This document shows positions 11,310 to 23,260 of a DNA stretch of 64,000 bases, piece by piece. A program made the translations under genes and the position numbers. Where the stretch lies: positions 142,774,948 to 142,838,947 of the forward strand of contig NC_134082.1 of the NCBI RefSeq assembly GCF_000715075.1. Reading direction: 5' to 3'. Origin of the DNA: Nicotiana tabacum (Eukaryota; Streptophyta; Magnoliopsida; Solanales; Solanaceae). The notes under the pieces were generated by a model. That model had not been told where the DNA came from. It saw only the letters and a list, made by a program, of their open reading frames with translations, and ran no database searches. How positions within the stretch are numbered: the stretch's first letter is position 1; each line of letters starts with the position of its first letter.

Positions 11310-13057
11310 GTGTTGCCAATATGTTTGAAAAAAATATGGATGAAGGTCATCCGGCCCAGGTGCTTTAAAAGGTTGAAAAGAGAAGATTGTTGTTTGATTT
11401 CATGTAGGTGCACTGGTTTAGCCAGATATTGTTGATCAGCGCAGTTTAATGAATTGATTATTGGGTAATTTTTCGTGATATGCTTAGTAAAGCAGTGTTG
11501 TGTTGTGAAAAGGTCAGTGTAGTAGTGGATTATGAATTTTTGTATTTCCGTTTGATCAAAAGTTCAAATTTCCTACACTATCTTGTAAAGTATTTAGGGT
11601 TTAGGGTTTTGGTATTTGCGTCACCGTCATTTAGCCAATGAATTCTAGATTTCAATTTCCAAAATCTTCTTCTTGCCTAAGCAAATTACTAAATTCTTGA
11701 GTTAGTTGTATTTCTAGGTTCTGGGGGAAATGGCTAGTAGGATAGTGAATTGAGTTTTATATGCCATTAATTCTATTTAATAGATTTCTTATTTTGGTGA
11801 AAATGTTCCCAAAAGTATGCTTGATCCAATAAGTAACATTCTCCCTAAAAACTGTCATGGCTTCTTCTAAAGATGAACTATGTTGACATGATTGTTGAAT
11901 TATATTAATAATGGAAGGGTTTGTAGTCCAAATTTTTTCAAAATGGAATACTTTATTCTAGGGACCCTATTTTGTTGAAGTGTGACCAAAATAGGACAAT
12001 GGTCAGAATATGTGCGTGGTAGGTGTTTGTAACGACCCGAACCGTCGTTTTCTGTATTTTTGTCCCATATTCCCCGTTAAATACTTATTCATATTTCAAT
12101 ATGTGTACTTGGTGAATTTGAGTCAATTCGGATCGAGTTTGGTATGAAATGGGACAATTAGTCTCTTTAAGGAAGAATTAGTTTGGAATAGTCAACCGGA
12201 CGTTGACTTGTGAGTTAGAGGGCTCGTAATTAAATTCCGATGATTCGGTTAGTTTCGGGGGATGATTTAAGGCCTAGGAGCGCAATTGGAATTAATTTTG
12301 GAGGTCCAGTCAAGAAATTAGCTCATTTTGGTGAAGTTAGTATTTTGGCGATTTCCGGTTGATAGGTGAAATTTTGATCCGACAGTCGGAATGGAATTCT
12401 GAGAATTTATATAGCTTCGTTATGTCATTTTGGACTTGTGTGCAAAATTTGAAGTCAATCGGACGTGATTTGATAGGTTTCGGCATCGGAAATAGAAGTT
12501 GGAAATTCTAAAGTTCATAAAACTTGGATTGGAGGTTGATTCATGATTTTAGCATTGTTTGATGTAATTTGAGGCCTCGAGCAAGTCCGTAATGTATTTT
12601 GGGACTGGTTGGTATTGTTGGTCGGGGTCCCGGGGGCCTCGGGTGTGTTTCGGACGCCCAACGGGTCATTTTTGGAAGATTTTTGCCGTTTTGAGCATAA
12701 ATGTAATGATCTAAAGGTTCATTTTTAGTTCTAGAGATCCAAATTTGATTTCGAGACTTCCATAATTTAAATCATGAATTATAGGACTGATCTGAAAATT
12801 TTGGTTTAATTTCATTAAGTCGCGATTGGGTTTTTGACGTGAAATGTGAGTTAATTGTTTAACGAGCGAAATGGGTATTGAACTGAGCAAACGAGCTCTG
12901 AATTGAGTTTTGATTGAAGGGTTGCGTTCGTATTATTATTTTTGACTCATAGGAATAAGAATCGTCTAATTCCGAGTTCGTATAATAGAGTTAGAGTCAT
13001 TTTAGTGAAAAATGGCTGTGATGCAAATTTCTTAAAAGCTACTGTATTTTCTGCAGC

Positions 13058-13150
13058 AGTGAACAGTACCCGCGCGTGAACAGTAACCGCGCGGGTGAAC
13101 AGTGAACAGTGACCTCACGCGCATGAACAATGCCCCTGCGTGAACAGCAC
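13058..13150. repeat. GC-rich 'gaacagt' repeats with hairpin in the 5' LTR
   Basis: Several 'gaacagt' copies surround an inverted repeat: 'cccgcgcg' at 13069-13076 pairs with 'cgcgcggg' at 13088-13095 over an 11-base loop. The 3' LTR keeps the stem (20691-20698 with 20710-20717) but lacks about 43 bp of the following repeats. Confidence 0.75.
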
Positions 13151-14142
13151 CGAAAATTTCTGGACAGATTTAATGTCTAGCAGTCCGAGTTTGGTCATTT
13201 TTTTGACTTTCAAGCTCGGATTTTGGGCGATTTTTAGCAAGAAATCTTGGAAAATCTTGAGGTAAGTCACTTGTGATTATTTCTACTCCATAATATTAAA
13301 TTATCATCGAATAATCCAACTAGATTACATATTTTTGAGGAGTAAATTGAAGATTTAGGCCTAAGGATTTGAAAATAAGATTTGAACATTCTAGGGGTCA
13401 TTTGAACTCCGATTTTGGTAAATTTTATATGTACGGACTCGTGGCGAGATGAGCAATCCGGTGATGTGAATTTTGTTATTTTTCGAGAAGTGGGCCCGGG
13501 GCTCGGGTTTTGCAAATTTCGTGATTTTCGATATTTTTCGAGTCTTTTCGATTGGGTTATATTCCCTTAGCCTATTGTAATGTATTCGTTGTGGTTTTGA
13601 CCAGATTCGACGCGCGAAGAGGTAAATTCGAGAGGCAAGGGCATAGAGGAGTAGACGTTGGACCGTCTTGAGGTGAGTAATGATTTTAAATGATGCACTG
13701 AGGGTTTGAAACCCCGGATTGCACAACATACTGCTATGTCGAGATGATATGAGACACGCGTTGTATGACGAGCGCGGGGTCATTTACTATTGGGGATTGT
13801 GACTTGGTCCATCCCAGTTGATATTTTTACCGCGTAATTGATAAAAATGTATTGTTTTTCACTATGATTGGGCTTATTGCCATATTTGGGCTTCGTGCCA
13901 ATTATCTGAAATCTTTTGTGAATTTACATCACTATTTTCCTCACGAATTAAAATATTATTTGAACTCAGTCCAATTGAATTATATTATTTTGTGAACTCA
14001 ACTACATTTATACTCAACTTGAGATTTAATGATATTTATAATGTTGTTGAGCTGAGCACTATTGTTTTACTGATGCCCAAGAGGCTTATGATTATTTTCT
14101 GGACTGATTGAGGCCGAGGGCCATACGTGAGGATATGTTGAG

Positions 14143-14420
14143 TGATGTGAGGAGGCTTTCAGGCCTCGAGTGTTATATGAGGAGGCTTTCAGGCCTCGTG
14201 TGTGATGTGTGAAGGCTTTCAGGCCTATTGATATTGCGCTTGGGCTGTAGGAGCCCCTCCGGAGTCTGTACACACCCCTAGTGAGCGCAGGGTACCCAGG
14301 TGAGTTGGGAGTGGGCCTGAGAGGCCGTTGCTTGTGTGTGGTGAGTTGGGAGTGAGCCCGAGGGGCTGATGTTGAGTGCTGGTGAGTTGGGAGTGAGCCC
14401 AAGGGGCTGATACTATACTG
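14143..14420. repeat. Short tandem repeats in the 5' LTR
   Basis: Three units built on 'aggctttcaggcct' (14146-14235) are followed by three to four units of 'gtgagttgggagtgagcc' spaced about 40-50 bp (14299-14420). The same arrays occur at 21723-21980 in the 3' LTR. Confidence 0.8.
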
Positions 14421-15037
14421 AGATTTACATATTGAGCCCGAGGGGCAAGCTTTTTATTTATCCTTACTGTGGAAATTATTTGTCTTTACTGTTTTAAAAG
14501 AAGAATTATCTGATACTCACTATTTTACTGTATAACTGATTTTACTGCTTGGGATAGCGCTATATTATGCCGTTATGAGATTTCATATTTTCGGTCGTTA
14601 TTTATTTTTATTAGTCACTGGGTCAGAGTACTCACATTACTCCCTGCACCATGTGTGCAGATACAGGCAGAGCTGAGTTCGCTCCTGAGCGCTGATTCTT
14701 TCCAGACCAGGCGGTGACTAGGAGTAACGAGGTAGCTGTTGACGTCCGCAGCCCCGTTTTCTCCCTTATCTTTGTTATTTATGATAATTCCAAACTTTGT
14801 AAAATATTAGTAAACTCTGTAGTAGCTCATGACTTGTGACACCCCGATTTCGGGCTGTGTTGGGAGGGTTTTCCTTGTTCTATCACGTTTATTTCGCATT
14901 TAAGATTATATTGCCCATGATTTAGACTTATTCCTCCTAAGTAATTATAAAGAGATGTACTGTTTTGTTGATTGGCTGGCCTTGTCCTCACGAGAGGCGC
15001 CATCACGACCGGGTTGGGATTTTGGGTCGTGACAAGT

Positions 15038-15049
15038 TGGTATCAGAGC
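15038..15049 (+). other. Primer-binding site of chromodomain gypsy element
   Basis: 'tggtatcagagc' begins three bases after the 5' LTR and is complementary to the 3' end of initiator methionine tRNA. It fixes the plus orientation. Confidence 0.9.
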
Positions 15050-16205
15050 TTAGGTTACTAGGTCTCGCGAGTCATGAGCAGGTTTAGTAGAGTCTCGCGG
15101 ATCGGTACAGAGACGTCTGTATTTATCCTCGAGAGGCTGCAGAACCTTTAGAAAAACTTCATATTCTTGAATTCTTATCGTGCGTCCTTGATTCAGCTGG
15201 AAAAAAAATAACTCTTACAATTCCATCCACGTGTTCGTATGCGCGAACGAGCGCTCAGTATTAGATGTGCCTTGATGGCTTGTAATTCCCCGGACGAAGG
15301 GCGAGACGTAATCGCTATGAGTTTGATGTTAGGCCAGTCTGGAGGACTTGAGGCTGGATCCTTGCCTATGGCTTGAGCACCGAAGTGCTGATTGTGCGAG
15401 CAAGAGTTTTGAAATTATATGTCCGGTATTGTCCCTATTAGTGGGAATGATGGTTGGATAGCCACGTGAGGAGTATGTTAGTACTGCGAGATATATCTAT
15501 ATGACTTGGAGGTGACGAGGAAGGGCGTCAGGATAATAGATGAACTATTAAGTGTTTGATTTTCATTGTGATCTGATGTGTAGCCCCGAGTTATGGGCAC
15601 GTGAAGAATCTTTTCATGTCTCCTGTTTGGAGTGAAGTAATTTCATGTTACGGTGTGAGTTTAGACTCAGGAAGACTAAGTGATTGTGTAATGTGAATGA
15701 CGGTGGAAGGTATACAAAAATATTAATTAGAAGTGAAACATGTGGTTATCTCCTGCGGAGTGTTCTAAGGTGGTGCGATTCTTATACTCTCTATTAGAAG
15801 ATCTCATTTACAAGTAAATAATATGCGTTGAAATCTAAATTTGGTCGCCAAGAGAGTAGGCTTAACTGTTATGTGAGTGAATGCAAGAATTGCAGAAGAG
15901 TTAAAATTCTAGATGATTTGTGTTTCCACAAGCTTATGAAGGAGTGAGTTCAATCTCACTATGGTATTACGGCAATAATAGAGTATGTGCGTTATGATTT
16001 ATTGAGTGCGTTTTGATCTATGTCTTTGAGCCAAGTTGGGGAGTTTGCTATTAAATAAGTTGATTGCACGATTTTGTGCTATATTGGTTCCAGTTTGAGG
16101 CGTGTTGGTGAGTCGGTTATTGCTTACGGGGATTAAGGTCGATCAGGCGGTGGACGGGCCTGTTTTTTTTTATGTTATTGTTTCAAATGATGTCATTACA
16201 GGAAT
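15050..16205 (+). other. Leader region where gag is expected but not seen
   Basis: About 1.15 kb lie between the primer site and the first protease residues. No long open frame, gag motif or zinc knuckle was found on the plus strand. Either gag was deleted and the remaining sequence is leader, or gag has decayed beyond recognition by eye. Confidence 0.55.
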
Positions 16206-16772
16206 TGTCCAGTCTGCCATAGATATGCCTCCGTATTATTCGATCCCGGTTCCACATATTCTTATGTGTCCTTATATTTTGCTCATTATTTGGGTATGCC
16301 CCGAGAGTTTCCTTCTTTATCTGTTCATGTATCTACCCCGGTGGGCGATACTGTTGTTGTGGACCGTGTGTACCGGTCATGTGTTGTGATTATTGAGGGT
16401 CTGGAGACCCGAGTTGATCTATTGCTGTTGAGCATGATAGATTTTGATATTATTCTGGGCATGGATTGGTTATCTCCATATCATGTTATTCTAGATTGTC
16501 ATGCTAAGACAGTTACTTTGGCTATTCCGGGTGTTCCGAGGATCGAGTGGCATGGCATGACTGATTATGTCTCTAGCAGAGTAATTTCTTTCTTGAAAGC
16601 CCAGCGTATGGTTGGGAAGGGTTATCTATCATATCTGGATTTTGTGCGGGATGTTGGAGCTGAGACTCCTAGTATTGATTATATCCCAGTTGTGAGGGAT
16701 TTTCCTGATGTATTTCCTGCAGACCTGTCGGGCATGCGCCGGACAGGGATATTGATTTTGGCATTGACTTAG
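16206..16772 (+). pseudogene. Gypsy aspartic protease and start of reverse transcriptase
   Basis: The active-site region reads 'LFDPGSTYSYVS' around 16239-16268, in the frame of the open segment 16266-16772. It continues with 'FAHYLGMP', 'VYRSCVV' and 'ILGMDWLSPYHVILDC', the second protease landmark. The preceding residues ('NDVITGIV', near 16186-16209) lie in another frame, so a frameshift precedes the active site. A second shift near 16736 moves the reading frame before the reverse transcriptase and is consistent with one lost base. The normal role is cutting the Gag-Pol polyprotein. Confidence 0.85.
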
Positions 16773-18415
16773 TGCCGGGCACTCAGCCCATTTATATTCC
16801 GCCATATCGTATGGCACCAGCAGAGCTGAAAGAATTGAAGGAGCAACTTCAGGAACTCCTAGATAAGGGGTTCATTCGGCCTAGCGTGTCCCCGTGGGGT
16901 GCACCTGTTTTATTTGTGAAGAAGAAAGATGGCACAATGAGAATGTGCATTGATTATAGGCAGTTGAATAAGGTAACAGTGAAGAACAAGTATCCTTTGC
17001 CTCGCATTGATGACTTATTTGATCAACTTCAGGGAGCGAGGGTATTTTCTAAGATTGATCTCCGTTCGGGCTATCACCAGTTGAAAATCAGGGAGTCGGA
17101 TATTCCCAAGACTGCCTTCAGGACTAGATATGGTCACTATGAATTTTTGGTTATGTCTTTCGGGCTGACCAATGCCCCAGCAGCGTTCATGCATTTGATG
17201 AACAGTGTATTTCAGCCTTATTTGGATGCATTTGTTATTGTATTCATTGATGATATCCTGGTGTACTCGCGTAGCCAAGAGGAGCATGCCCAGCATTTGC
17301 GTGTAGTGTTGCAGAGATTGAGAGAGGAGAAGCTTTATGCAAAATTCTCCAAATGTGAATTTTGGCTAAGTTCTGTGGCATTTTTGGGACACATAGTGTC
17401 CAGCGAGGGTATACAGGTTGATCCAAGGAAGATAGAAGCAGTGCAGAGTTGGTCTAGACCGTCCTCAGTCACAGAGATTCGGAGTTTTCTTGGGCTAGCA
17501 GGCTATTATCGCTGATTTGTTCAGGGGTTTTCTTCTATTGCATCGCCTTTGACCAAGTTGACTCAGAAAGGTGCCCCATTTGTATTGTCCGGCGAGTGTG
17601 AGGAGAGCTTTCAGAAGCTCAAGGCACTTTTGACCACAGCTCCAGTGTTGGTGTTACCGTCAGCTATAGGTTCATACACGGTATATTGTGATGCTTCCAG
17701 AGTTGGGATTGGTTGTGTGCTAATGCAGGAGGGTAGAGTTATTGCTTATGCTTCTCGTCAGTTGAAGCCCCATGAGAAGAACTACCATGTTCATGATTTG
17801 GAGTTGGCTGCTATAGTTCATGCCTTAAAAATTTGGAGGCACTATTTATATGGCGTATCTTGTGAGGTATTCACTGATCATCGCAGTCTTCAGCATTTAT
17901 TTAAACAAAAAGATCTTAATTTTAGGCAGCGAAGATGGCTTGAGTTACTTAAAGACTATGATATTACCATTCTATATCATTGGGGAAAGGCCAATGTAGT
18001 GGCCGACGCGTTGAGCCAAAAGGCAGTCAGTATGGGGAGTTTGGCTTACATCCCAGTTGGGGAGAGGCCTCTTGCAGTTGATGTTCAGACCTTGGCCAAT
18101 CAGTTGGTGCGGTTAGATATTTCTGAGCCTAGCCGGGTATTGGCTAGTGTGGTTTCTCGATCTTCCTTATATGATCGCATCAGAGAGCACCAGTATGATG
18201 ATCCGCATTTGCTTGTCCTTAAGGACAGAGTTCAGCATGATAATGCCAAAGATGTGACTATAGGTGATGATGGCGTATTGAGGATGCAGGGCCGTATTTG
18301 TGTGCCCGATGTTGATGGGCTTAGAGATTTGATTCTTGAGGAGGCCCACAGTTCGCGGTATTCCATCCATCCGGGTGCTGCGAAGATGTATCAGGACTTG
18401 AGACAGCATTACTAG
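16772..18415 (+). pseudogene. Gypsy reverse transcriptase and RNase H
   Basis: One frame carries the reverse transcriptase (16772-17515) and RNase H (17549-18415), separated by an in-frame TGA at 17513-17515 just after 'FLGLAGYYR'. RT landmarks are '[20 protein letters not shown]', '[12 protein letters not shown]', '[12 protein letters not shown]' and the catalytic 'FIDDILVYS'. RNase H landmarks are '[18 protein letters not shown]', '[19 protein letters not shown]', '[12 protein letters not shown]' and 'ANVVADALS'. Catalytic residues are all present. The TGA fits a CGA-to-TGA change, and the TAG at 18413-18415 fits TGG-to-TAG, both typical of cytosine deamination in methylated plant repeats. 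Confidence 0.93.
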
Positions 18416-19639
18416 TGGAGGAGAATGAGGAAAGACATTGTGGGATATGTGGCTCGGTGTCTCAACTATCAGCAGGTGAAATATGAGCATCAGAGACCAG
18501 GCGGTTTGCTTCAGCAGATGATTATTCCTGAGTGGAAATGGGAGAGAGTTACTATGGATTTCGTGAGTGGCCTTCCTCAGACTTTGAAGAATTTTGATTC
18601 GATTTGGGTCGTTGTGGATAGGCTGACCAAGTCAGCGCATTTCATTCTGGTGTGTACCACATATTCTGCGGAGCGGCTGGCTAGGATCTTTATTCAGGAG
18701 ATTGTGCGGTTGCATGGTGTTCCAGTTACTATTATTTCGGATAGAGGTACTCAGTTCTCTTCTCAGTTTTGGAGGACTTTTCAGCACGAGTTGGGCACTC
18801 AGGTGGAGTTGAGTTCAGCATTTCATCCTCAGACGGACGGACAGTCCGAGTGTACTATTCAGATATTGGAGGATATGTTATGTGCCTGCGTGATTGATTT
18901 TGGAGGTTCTTGGGTTGAATTTTTACCACTTGCAGAGTTTGCCTACAACAACAGCTATCAGTCCAGTATTCAGATGGCACCGTATGAGGCCTTATATGGG
19001 AGGCGGTGTAGAACTCCAGTGGGTTGGTTTGAGCCCGGTGAGGCTAGGTTGTTGGGGACAGATTTGGTCCAGGATGCCTTAGAAAAGGTGAAGGTGATTC
19101 AGGAAAGACTTCGCACAGCTCAGTCGCATCAAAAGAGTTATGCGGACCGGAAGGTCCGAGATGTGTCATTTATGGAGGGCGAGAAGGTTTTGCTGAAGGT
19201 TTCGCCGATGAAGGGTGTTACGAGGTTCGGAAAGAAAAGGAAGTTGAGTCCGCGGTTTATTGGACCATTTGAGGTACTTAAGAGGATTGGAGAGGTGGCT
19301 TACGAACTTGCTTTGCCGCCTAGATTGTCGGGTGTTCATCCGATATTCGATGTGTCCATGCTCCGGAAGTACATTGGGGACCCGTCTCATATTTTAGATT
19401 TCAGTACAGTACAGTTAGATGAAAATTTGACTTATAATGTGGAGCCAGTGGCTATTTTGAGTCGACAGGTTCAAAAATTGAGATAAAAAGAAATAGCATC
19501 AGTGAAAGTACAGTGGAGAGGTCGGCCCATGGAGGAGGCTACTTGGGAGACCGAGCAGGAGATGCGGAGCAGGTACCCGCACCTATTTGAAACTCCAGGT
19601 ATGTTTCTTAACTCGCTCGAGGACAAGCGTTTGTTTTAG
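18416..19639 (+). pseudogene. Gypsy integrase with C-terminal chromodomain
   Basis: After the TAG at 18413 the same frame continues with the integrase. A zinc-binding tail shows 'VARCLNYQQVKYEHQRPGG', where the second Cys of C-X2-C is Tyr. The core shows 'TMDFVSGLP', 'IISDRGTQFSSQFW' and 'HPQTDGQSECTIQILEDML', giving the D, D and E positions. The GPF-type C-terminal motif is 'LSPRFIGPFEVLKRIGEVAY'. A TAA at 19484-19486 precedes a chromodomain-like end: 'SVKVQWRGRPMEEATWE' and 'MRSRYPHLFE', closing at 19639. Chromodomains of this class steer integration to heterochromatin; here it is cut off from the integrase by the stop. Confidence 0.9.
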
Positions 19640-19649
19640 TTGGGGAGAA
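19638..19649 (+). other. Polypurine tract of chromodomain gypsy element
   Basis: 'agttggggagaa' sits immediately before the 3' LTR and is the expected plus-strand primer site. It begins at the chromodomain stop codon. Confidence 0.8.
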
Positions 19650-22613
19650 TGTAACGACCCGAACTGTCGTTTCCTGTATTTTTGTCTTGTATTCCCCGTT
19701 AAATGCTTATTCATGTTTCAATATGTGTACTTGGTGAATTTGAGTCAATTCGGATTGAGTTTGGTATGAAATGGGACAATTAGTCTCTTTAAGGAAGAAT
19801 TAGTTTGGAAAAGTCAACTAGACGTTGACTTGTTAGTTAGAGGGCTCGGAATTGAATTCCGATGATTCGGTTAGTTTTGGGGGATGATTTAAGTCCTAGG
19901 AGCGCAATCGGAATTAATTTTGGAGGTCCGGTGAAGAAATTTGCTCATTTTGGCGAAGTTAGTATTTTGGCGATTTCCGATTGATAGGTGAAATTTTGAT
20001 CCGACGGTCGGAATGGAATTCCGAGAATTTTTGTAGCTTCGTTATGTCATTTTGGACTTGTGTGCAAAATTTGAAATCAATCGGACGTGATTTGATAGGT
20101 TTCGGCATCGGAAATAGAAGTTGGAAATTCTAAAGTTCATAAAACTTGGATTGGAGGTTGATTCATGATTTTAGCGTTGTTTGATGTGATTTGAGGCCTC
20201 GAGCAAGTCCGTAATGTATTTTGGGACTGGTTGGTATTATTGGTCGGGGTCCCGAGGGCCTCGGGTGTGTTTCGGATGCCCAACGGGTCATTTTTGGAAG
20301 ATTTTTGCCGTTTTGAGCATAAATGTAATGATCTAAAGGTTCATTTTTAGTTCTAGAGATCCAAATTTGATTTCGAGACTTCCAGAATTTAAATCATGAA
20401 TTATAGGACTGATCTGGAAATTTTGGTTTAATTTCATTAAGTCGCGATTGGGTTTTTGACGTGAAATGTGAGTTAATTGTTTAACGAGCGAAATGGGTAT
20501 TGAACTGGGCAAACGAGCTCTGAATTGAGTTTCGATTGAAGGGTTGCGTTCGTATTATTATTTGTGACTCAGAGGAACAAGAATCGTCTAATTCTAAGTT
20601 CGTATAATGGAGTTAGATCCATTTTAGTGAAACATGGTTGTGCTGCAAATTTCTTAAAAGCTACAGTATTTTCTGCAGCAATGAACAGTACCCGCGCGTG
20701 AGAAGTAACCGCGCGGGTGAACAGTGCCCGAAAATTTCTGGACAGATTTAATGTCCAGCAGTCCGAGTTTGGTCATTTTTTTTTACTTCCAAGCTCGGAT
20801 TTTGGGCGATTTTTAGCAAGAAATCTTGGGAAATCTTGAGGTAAGTCACTTGTGATTATTTCTACTCCATATTATTAAATTATCATCGAATAATCCGACT
20901 AGATTACATGTTTTTGAGGAGTAAATTGAAGATTTAGGCCTAGGGATTTGAAAATAAGATTTGAAGATTTGAGGGGTCATTTGAACTCCGATTTTGGTAA
21001 ATTTTATATGTACGGACTCGTGGCGAGACGAAAAATCCGGTGATGTGACTTTCATAATTTTTCGAGAAGTGGGCCCGGGGCTCGGGTTTTGCGAATTTCG
21101 TGAATTTCGATATTTTTTGAGTCTTTTCGATTGGGTTATATTCCCTTAGCCTATTGTAATGTACTTGTTGTGGTTTTGACCAGATACGACGCACGAAGAG
21201 GTAAATTCGAGAGGCAAGGGCATAGCAAAGTAGACGTTGGACCGTCTTGAGGTGAGTAATGATTTTAAATGATGCACTGAGGGTTTGAAACCCCGGATTG
21301 CACAACATACTGCTATGTCGAGATGATATGAGACACGCGTTGTATGACGAGCGCGGGGTCATTTACTATTGGGGATTGTGACTTGGTCCATCCCAGTTGA
21401 TATTTTTACCGCGTAATTGATAAAGATTTATTGTTTTTCACTATGATTGGGCTTATTGCCATATTTGGGCTTCGTGCCAATTATCTGAAATCTTTTGTGA
21501 ATTTGCATCACTATTTTCCTCACGAATTGAAATATTATTTGAACTCAGTCCAATTGAATTATATTATTTTGTGAACTCAGCTACATTTATACTTAACTCG
21601 AGATTTAATGATATTTATAATGTTGTTGAGCTGAGCACTATTGTTTTACTGATGCCCAAGAGGCTTATGATTATTTTCTGGATTGATTGAGGCCGAGGGC
21701 CATACGTGAGGATATGTTGAGTGATGTGAGGAGGCTTTCAGGCCTCGAGTGTTATATGAGGAGGCTTTCAGGCCTCGTGTGTGATGTGTGAAGGCTTTCA
21801 GGCCTATTGATATTGCGCTTGGGCTGTAGGATCCCCTCCGAAGTCTGTACACACCCCCAGTGAGCGCAGGGTACCCAGGTGAGTTGGGAGTGGGCCCGAG
21901 AGGCCGTTGCTTGTGTGTGGTGAGTTGGGAGTGAGCCCGAGGGGCTGATATTGTGTGCTGGTGAGTTGGGAGTGAGTCCGAGGGGCTGATACTATACTGA
22001 GATTTACATATTGAGCCCGAGGGGCAAGCTTTTGATTTATCCTTACTGTGGAAATTATTTGTCTTTACTGTTTTAAAAGAAGAATTATCTGATACTCACT
22101 ATTTTACTGTATAACTGATTTTACTGCTTGGGATAGCGTTATATTGTGCCGTTATGAGATTTCATGTTTTCAGTCGTTATTTATTTTTATTACTCACTGG
22201 GTCGGAGTACTCACATTACTCCCTGCACCATGTGTGCAGATACAGGCAGAGCTGAGTTCGCTCTTGAGCACTGATTCTTTCCAGGCCAGGCGGTGACTAG
22301 GAGTAACGAGGTAGCTGTTGACGTCCGCAGCCCCGTTTTCTCCCTTATCTTTGTTATTTATGATAATTCCAGACTTCGTAAAATATTAGTAAACTTTGTA
22401 GTAGCTCATGACTTGTGACACCCCGATTTCGGGCTGAGTTGGGAGGGTTTTCCTTGTTCTATCACGTTTATTTCGCATTTAAAATTATATTTCCCATGAT
22501 TTAGACTTATTCATGCTAAGTAATTATAAAGAGATGTACTGTTTTGTTGATTGGTTGGCCTTGTCCTCACGAGAGGCGCCATCACGACCGGGTTGGGATT
22601 TTGGGTCATGACA
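19650..22613 (+). repeat. 3' LTR of chromodomain gypsy element
   Basis: 2,964 bp, matching 12028-15034 apart from scattered substitutions and one ~43-bp deletion in the GC-rich 'gaacagt' block (20685-20730). It ends with CA and is followed by the 'gtgtt' target duplication at 22614-22618, after which LINE sequence resumes. Confidence 0.95.
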
Positions 22614-22639
22614 GTGTTGTACCACTGTTTCAGGGTAAA

Positions 22640-23260
22640 TTTGGAGCCAATCAGAATTAGCTAGTATCTATCCAATCTCTCTAGAATAGTATTACCATTC
22701 CTACGTTTGTTTGTCCATGTATACATACTACCCTTAAACCCTAGGTCAAGTAAGTTACAATAATTTAGATATTTAGCAAAAGCATCCACCGTTGTGTTGT
22801 TAATAGGAGTACCTCCAAATTTTTTATTTTGTCTAATGACCTCATTAAAATCTCATCCAACTAGCCAAGGACCCTTATAAGAATCATATAGACATTTTAA
22901 ATTATGCCATAGTAAGCTACGTGATTGAATAGTATTATTTGCATAAATGGAGGAAAGCAACCATTTTGTAGGGTTAGGCAATACCTGGACCATGCAGTAC
23001 ACTTCCTGTGTAGTCATGGTTAGTTCATCCACAAGTACCAAATCTGCATTCCATAGTAAAGTTATGCCACCTGACATTCCTTGTGCCTTAACTTGTGCCA
23101 TGTGTGAGAAGTTAAAATCATTTTTTAAAAGTGTGTGATCATGCATGCGTGTCTCTAGTAGTGCAACTAAGACAGGTTTAATTTGTAGTTGTCCAACAGT
23201 GATCTAAACTGTCGTTTAAATTCTGCATTATTTGAGCTCTTACAATTCCAATTAAATTAT
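22640..23260 (-). pseudogene. LINE endonuclease (exonuclease-endonuclease-phosphatase type)
   Basis: The minus-strand frame 22853-23146 contains 'MSGGITLLWNADL', 'VYCMVQVLPNPTKWLLSSIYA' and 'SLLWHNLKCLYDSYKGPWLVG'. Upstream residues in another frame read 'WNCKSSNNAEFKRQF' and 'LVALLETRMHDH', the latter with the catalytic Glu. Downstream (22640-22850) 'DFNEVI' and 'TPINNTTVDAF' type sequence leads to the gypsy insertion. This enzyme nicks target DNA to prime reverse transcription. At least two frameshifts are present, so it is not functional. Confidence 0.85.

Larger units (their letters stand above)
12028..15034 (+). repeat. 5' LTR of chromodomain gypsy element
   Basis: 3,007 bp bounded by TG and CA, paired with 19650-22613. 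It holds a GC-rich 'gaacagt' repeat block at 13058-13150, a family of 27-30-bp 'aggctttcaggcctcg' units (14146-14235), and 'gtgagttgggagtgagcccgagg'-related units (14299-14420). The open frames it shows on the minus strand (13391-13783, 14067-14402) recur in the other LTR and are not genes. Confidence 0.95.
12028..22613 (+). mobile_element. Ty3/gypsy chromovirus (Tekay/Del-like) nested in the LINE
   Basis: Two long LTRs (12028-15034 and 19650-22613) start with TGTAACGACCC and end with GACA. The 5-bp 'gtgtt' occurs on both outer sides (12023-12027 and 22614-22618). The interior has a methionine-tRNA type primer site, protease, reverse transcriptase, RNase H, integrase and a C-terminal chromodomain, in that order. 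No gag can be recognised between the primer site and protease. Pol carries one frameshift and several in-frame stops. The LTRs are very similar but differ by many point changes and a ~43-bp indel, so the copy is not recent. Confidence 0.95.

Noticed and set aside
13391..14402. Open frames on the minus strand of the gypsy LTR, repeated at 20846-21852
   Set aside because: Present in both LTRs by repeat identity; they cross known non-coding LTR sub-repeats.
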